Below, in pieces: positions 60,656 through 64,000 of a DNA stretch of 64,000 bases. Numbering within the stretch: the stretch's first letter is position 1; the number at the start of each line of letters is the position of its first letter. The stretch is from Rhizobacter koreensis (GTDB lineage: Bacteria > Pseudomonadota > Gammaproteobacteria > Burkholderiales > Burkholderiaceae_C), in NCBI RefSeq assembly GCF_013366375.1, contig NZ_JABWMJ010000009.1:62001-126000 (forward strand), read 5' to 3'. Made by a program: the position numbers and the translations under genes. Below the pieces are notes generated by a model. The model was not told the DNA's origin. It ran no database searches and worked only from the letters and a program-made list of their open reading frames with translations.

Positions 60656-61765
60656 TCAAGCGCTCGGCGGCGCCTGCGCCGGGATCGGTCCGACCGGCAG
60701 GCTGACGTCGCCGCACTGCGCACGCTGGCGCAGCGCGTGGTCCATCAGGACCAACGCGAGCAGCGCCTCCGCAATCGGGGTTGCGCGGATGCCGACACAC
60801 GGGTCGTGACGGCCGAAGGTCTCGACCGTCGTCGGCGCACCGGCGCGGTCGACCGAGCGGCGCGGCGTGCGGATCGAGCTGGTCGGCTTGATCGCGAGCG
60901 AGACCGTGATGTCCTGCCCCGTCGAGATGCCGCCGAGCACGCCGCCCGAACGATTGGCGGCGAACCCTTCCGGCGTGAGCTCGTCGCCGTGCACCGAGCC
61001 ACGCTCGGCAACCGCCGCGAACCCGGCGCCGATCTCGACGCCCTTGACGGCGTTGACGCCCATCATGGCGTAGGCAATATCGGCGTCGAGCTTGTCGTAG
61101 AGCGGCTCCCCGAGGCCGACCGGAACGCCGCGCGCGATCACGTCGATGCGCGCGCCGCAGCTGTCGCCCTCGCGCCGCAGCTGGTCCATGTAGGCCTCGA
61201 GGCGCGGAATGTCGGTCGCGTTGGCGGCGAAGAACGGGTTGTTCGGGACGTGCTCTTGCGACTCGAACGGCACCACGATCTCGCCGAGCTGGCTCAGGTG
61301 CCCGGCGAAGGTGGTGCCGTGGCGCTCGCGCAGCCACTTCTTCGCGATCGCGCCGGCGGCCACGGTCGGCGCGGTGAGGCGTGCCGACGAGCGCCCGCCG
61401 CCACGAGGGTCGCGCAGCCCGTACTTGTGGTGGTACGTGTAGTCGGCGTGGCCGGGGCGGAAGGTGTCGAGGATGTTGCCGTAGTCGCGGCTGCGCTGAT
61501 CGGTGTTGCGGATCAGCAGCGCGATCGGCGTTCCGGTGGTGCGGCCCTCGTAGACGCCCGACAGGATCTCGACCTGGTCGGCCTCGCTGCGCTGGGTGAC
61601 GTGGCGCGAGGTTCCCGGCCGGCGCCGGTCGAGGTCGGGCTGGATGTCGGCTTCCGAGAGCGCCATGCCCGGCGGGCAGCCGTCGACCACGCAGCCGATC
61701 GCGGGACCGTGGCTCTCGCCGAAGTTGGTGACGCGGAACAGAAGGCCGAAGGTGCTGCCGGACAT
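60656..61765 (-). CDS. aroC: Chorismate synthase
   Basis: A 369-residue enzyme that makes chorismate from EPSP using reduced FMN. It starts [20 protein letters not shown]; the conserved [11 protein letters not shown] near residue 25, [14 protein letters not shown] near 105, [10 protein letters not shown] near 125, the FMN-binding region [24 protein letters not shown] (cut: [14 protein letters not shown]) near 245 and [12 protein letters not shown] near 320 are present. ATG 61765 was chosen; a TTG or ATG extension to 61822 is not conserved. Confidence 0.97.
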   Translation of the reverse strand: MSGSTFGLLFRVTNFGESHGPAIGCVVDGCPPGMALSEADIQPDLDRRRPGTSRHVTQRSEADQVEILSGVYEGRTTGTPIALLIRNTDQRSRDYGNILDTFRPGHADYTYHHKYGLRDPRGGGRSSARLTAPTVAAGAIAKKWLRERHGTTFAGHLSQLGEIVVPFESQEHVPNNPFFAANATDIPRLEAYMDQLRREGDSCGARIDVIARGVPVGLGEPLYDKLDADIAYAMMGVNAVKGVEIGAGFAAVAERGSVHGDELTPEGFAANRSGGVLGGISTGQDITVSLAIKPTSSIRTPRRSVDRAGAPTTVETFGRHDPCVGIRATPIAEALLALVLMDHALRQRAQCGDVSLPVGPIPAQAPPSA

Positions 61766-61814
61766 GGGTGGGCGACGCCGCGAGGCGATCGGGAAGCGCC
61801 GGCCGTGCGCCAAT

Positions 61815-61838
61815 GAAAACACCGCCCGCAGGCGGTGT
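61815..61838 (-). terminator. Rho-independent terminator after the CBS-domain gene
   Basis: On the minus strand ACACCGCC, loop TGCG, GGCGGTGT forms an 8-bp stem (61838-61819) followed by TTTTC. It lies between the CBS-domain gene and aroC. Confidence 0.7.
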
Positions 61839-61882
61839 CGGCACGGTCGATCGGGAGCGGGATTCTAAGCGGCCGTCCGACG

Positions 61883-62347
61883 CTAGTTGGCCGCCGGGCG
61901 CTCGTCGCGGCCTTCGACCGGCCAGTCGCGGATGTAGGCCTTGAGCATGCGGTTTTCGAAGTCCTGGCTGTCGACCACCGCCTTGGCGACGTCGTAGAAA
62001 GAGATCACGCCCATCAGCGTGGTCTGCGCCATGACCGGCATGTAGCGCGCGTGACGGCCGAGCATCATGCGGCGCACTTCGTCGATCTCGGTGTCGGGCG
62101 TGCAGGTGAGCGGGTGGTCGTCCATCACGTGACGCACCAGCGAGTTGCCGAGCGCACCACCGTTCTGCACCACCGCCTGGATCACTTCGCGGAAAGTCAG
62201 CATGCCGACGAGCTCGCCGCGCTGCATGACGACCAGGGAGCCGATGTCCTGCTCCGACATGCAGCTCACGGCCTTTGCGAGCGAATCGTCCGGAGACACG
62301 GTGAACAGCGTTCCCCCCTTGACGCGCAGGATGTCGCTGACTTTCAT
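61883..62347 (-). CDS. Tandem CBS-domain protein
   Basis: A 154-residue cytosolic protein made of two CBS domains: residues about 1-65 (MKVSDILRVKGGTLFTVSPD, SLVVMQRGELVGMLTFREV) and 75-140 (LVRHVMDDHPLTCTPDTEI, YMPVMAQTTLMGVISFYDVAKAV). CBS pairs bind adenosyl nucleotides and act as energy sensors; here there is no attached effector domain, so a partner protein is likely. GGAGAG precedes the ATG. It is divergent from the sulfhydrylase gene. Confidence 0.9.
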   Translation of the reverse strand: MKVSDILRVKGGTLFTVSPDDSLAKAVSCMSEQDIGSLVVMQRGELVGMLTFREVIQAVVQNGGALGNSLVRHVMDDHPLTCTPDTEIDEVRRMMLGRHARYMPVMAQTTLMGVISFYDVAKAVVDSQDFENRMLKAYIRDWPVEGRDERPAAN

Positions 62348-62425
62348 GGGGCTCTCCTCGGGGTGGCTGCGATTCAATATAGCCCACAATGCCGGCGCGC
62401 AACACCCGCCGCGAACCGAGGCAGC

Positions 62426-63739
62426 ATGGCCGGCCACTCGACTCCAGGCTTCGACACCCTCGCGCTGCACGCCGGCGCGGCGCCCGACCCTGCCACCGGG
62501 GCGCGCGCGGTGCCGATCCACCTCAGCACCTCGTTCGTGTTCGAGAGCAGCGAGCACGCCGCCGCGCTGTTCGACATGGAACGCTCCGGCCACGTCTACA
62601 GCCGGATCTCGAACCCCACCAATGCGGTGCTCGAGGAGCGCGTCGCGGCGCTCGAAGGCGGCGTCGGCGCGATCGCCACCGCGAGCGGCCAGGCCGCGCT
62701 GCACCTCGCGATCGTGACGCTCGCGGGCGCCGGCTCGCACATCGTCGCGTCGAGCGCGCTCTACGGCGGCTCGCACAACCTGCTGCACTACACGCTGCGC
62801 CGCTTCGGCATCGGGACGACGTTCGTCAAGCCGGGCGACCTCGACGCCTGGCGCGCCGCGATCCGCCCCGAGACGCGCCTGCTGTTCGGCGAGACGCTCG
62901 GCAACCCCGGGCTCGACGTGCTCGACATCCCGGCAATCTCGGACCTGGCGCACGAGAACGGCCTGCCCCTGCTGGTGGACTCGACGTTCACCACGCCCTG
63001 GCTGATGAAGCCATTCGAGCACGGCGCCGACCTCGTCTACCACTCGGCGACCAAGTTCCTGTCCGGCCACGGCACCGTGATCGGCGGCGTGCTGGTCGAC
63101 TCCGGTCGCTTCGACTGGGACGACGCAACCGCGCGCTTCGGGCGCTTCACCGAGCTGACGCGGCCGTACGAAGGCTTTCACGGCATGGTGTTCAGCGAGG
63201 AGAACACGGTTGGCGCGTTCCTGCTGCGCGCGCGCCGCGAAGGCCTGCGCGATTTCGGCGCCAGCATGAGCCCGCACACCGCGTGGCTGATCCTGCAGGG
63301 CATCGAGACGCTGCCGCTGCGCATGGCGCGCCACGTCGAGAACACGCGCAAGGTGGTCGGCTTCCTCGCGAGCCACCCGATGGTCGCGCGCGTCGGCTAC
63401 CCCGAGCTGGAGAGCCACCCCGATCAAGCGCTCGCCCGACGCCTGCTGCCGCGCGGCTGCGGGTCGGTGTTCAGCTTCGACCTCGCCGGCTCACGTGCGC
63501 AGGGCGCCGCCTTCGTCGACGCGCTGCAGATCTTCTCGCACCTGGCCAACGTCGGCGACTGCCGCTCGCTGGTGATCCACCCGGCGTCGACCACGCACTT
63601 TCGCATGGACGACGCGGCGCTCGCGCAGGCCGGCATCGGCGCCGGCACGATCCGCCTCTCGATCGGCCTCGAGGACGCCGACGATCTCATCGACGACCTG
63701 AAGCGGGCGCTGAAAGTGGCGCAGCGCGCCGGCGGCTGA
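62426..63739 (+). CDS. metY: O-acetylhomoserine (thiol)-lyase / sulfhydrylase
   Basis: A 437-residue PLP enzyme of the Cys/Met-metabolism family, forming homocysteine from an acylated homoserine and sulfide. FDTLALHAGAAPDPATGARAVPI opens it (cut to FDTLALHAGAAP), YSRISNPTNAVLEERVA lies near residue 58, and the PLP lysine is Lys210 in HSATKFLSGHGTVIGG. NVGDCRSLVIHPASTTH and the C-terminal IRLSIGLED are typical. Its 437-residue length, longer than the 390-400 of MetB/MetZ, favours the O-acetylhomoserine (MetY) type over the O-succinyl type. The upstream gene on the minus strand is unrelated. Confidence 0.88.
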   Translation: MAGHSTPGFDTLALHAGAAPDPATGARAVPIHLSTSFVFESSEHAAALFDMERSGHVYSRISNPTNAVLEERVAALEGGVGAIATASGQAALHLAIVTLAGAGSHIVASSALYGGSHNLLHYTLRRFGIGTTFVKPGDLDAWRAAIRPETRLLFGETLGNPGLDVLDIPAISDLAHENGLPLLVDSTFTTPWLMKPFEHGADLVYHSATKFLSGHGTVIGGVLVDSGRFDWDDATARFGRFTELTRPYEGFHGMVFSEENTVGAFLLRARREGLRDFGASMSPHTAWLILQGIETLPLRMARHVENTRKVVGFLASHPMVARVGYPELESHPDQALARRLLPRGCGSVFSFDLAGSRAQGAAFVDALQIFSHLANVGDCRSLVIHPASTTHFRMDDAALAQAGIGAGTIRLSIGLEDADDLIDDLKRALKVAQRAGG

Positions 63740-63752
63740 GGCGGCACCCGGC

Positions 63753-64000
63753 ATGGACATCGCACTGCCCGACGGGCGCACCGCTTACGCCTACACCGGC
63801 GGCAAGCCGTTCGATGCCGACCTGCCGACCGTCGCGTTCATTCACGGCGCGCTCAACGACCACAGCGTGTGGACCCTTCTGGCGCGCTGGTTCGCGCACC
63901 ACGGCCACGGCGTGCTCGCGGTCGACCTGCCCGGCCACGGCCGCAGCCACGGCCCGGCGCTCGAGAGCGTCGAGGCGATGGCCGACTGGCTGCTCGGCGT
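63753..64000 (+). CDS. Alpha/beta hydrolase, N-terminal part (truncated by window edge)
   Basis: Only 82 residues are visible. MDIALPDGRTAYAYTGGKPF leads into the strand and oxyanion loop VAFIHGALNDHSVWTLLARWF, shown as FIHGALNDHSVW, and then VLAVDLPGHGRSHGPA, the classic pattern of an alpha/beta hydrolase. The nucleophile elbow lies beyond the window. The gene starts 13 bases after metY and is probably cotranscribed with it. The substrate is unknown. Confidence 0.8.
   Translation, partial: MDIALPDGRTAYAYTGGKPFDADLPTVAFIHGALNDHSVWTLLARWFAHHGHGVLAVDLPGHGRSHGPALESVEAMADWLLG

Overview
The window is about 64 kb of uniformly GC-rich DNA, densely packed with mostly chromosomal housekeeping genes. 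The gene content and order point to a betaproteobacterium, most likely of the order Burkholderiales. Supporting features are the dnaX-ybaB-recR cluster, trxA-rho-rpmE (type B L31), addBA, the run carA-orf-carB-greA / yhbY / rlmE-ftsH-folP-glmM, the pst-pho cluster, and a PEP-CTERM protein. I saw no tRNA, rRNA operon, CRISPR array, insertion sequence, prophage or attachment site. The genus cannot be assigned from the sequence alone.

Layout. 1-7.4 kb: truncated methyltransferase divergent from gloB-mltD, then recR-ybaB-dnaX on the minus strand, then a divergent AIR-synthase-like gene. 7.4-10 kb: SRP RNA, a small secreted protein, and a degenerate-kinase/HDOD fusion. 10.3-19.2 kb: addA-addB (double-strand-break processing), divergent from trxA, rho and rpmE. 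19.5-30.3 kb: a multi-membrane-span glycosyltransferase-like protein, then the phosphate-starvation block phoR-phoB-phoU-pstBACS and a Tat-exported PhoX phosphatase. The last two transcription units each carry a clear Pho box. 30.5-43.2 kb: glmM-folP-ftsH and rlmE, yhbY, greA, carB-orf-carA and a Bax-inhibitor-1-like membrane protein. 43.4-53.7 kb: a secreted metallo-beta-lactamase-fold protein, a PEP-CTERM protein, an acyltransferase, rlmD, and the glycine cleavage operon gcvTHP behind a tandem glycine riboswitch. 53.7-60.5 kb: a trehalose/glucose module made of a GH15 hydrolase, membrane-anchored otsA, otsB, glk and a MarR regulator. 60.6-64 kb: aroC, a CBS-domain protein, an O-acetylhomoserine sulfhydrylase and the start of an alpha/beta hydrolase.

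How the parts work together. PhoR/PhoB would switch on the pst transporter and PhoX through two near-identical promoters. The trehalose block contains synthesis (OtsA, OtsB), probable hydrolysis (GH15) and glucose salvage (Glk). An 11-base sequence is shared by the otsA/GH15 intergenic region and the marR promoter, which suggests the MarR protein controls the block. Glycine sensing by the riboswitch controls glycine breakdown.

Most of the window is conserved core genome and I do not see a large unknown system. The points I would follow up are the regulated trehalose module with its sensor-like OtsA, the pseudokinase-HDOD protein, the unknown membrane protein inside the carA-carB operon, the AIR-synthase-like gene lacking the usual PurM loop, and the long low-complexity insert in AddA.
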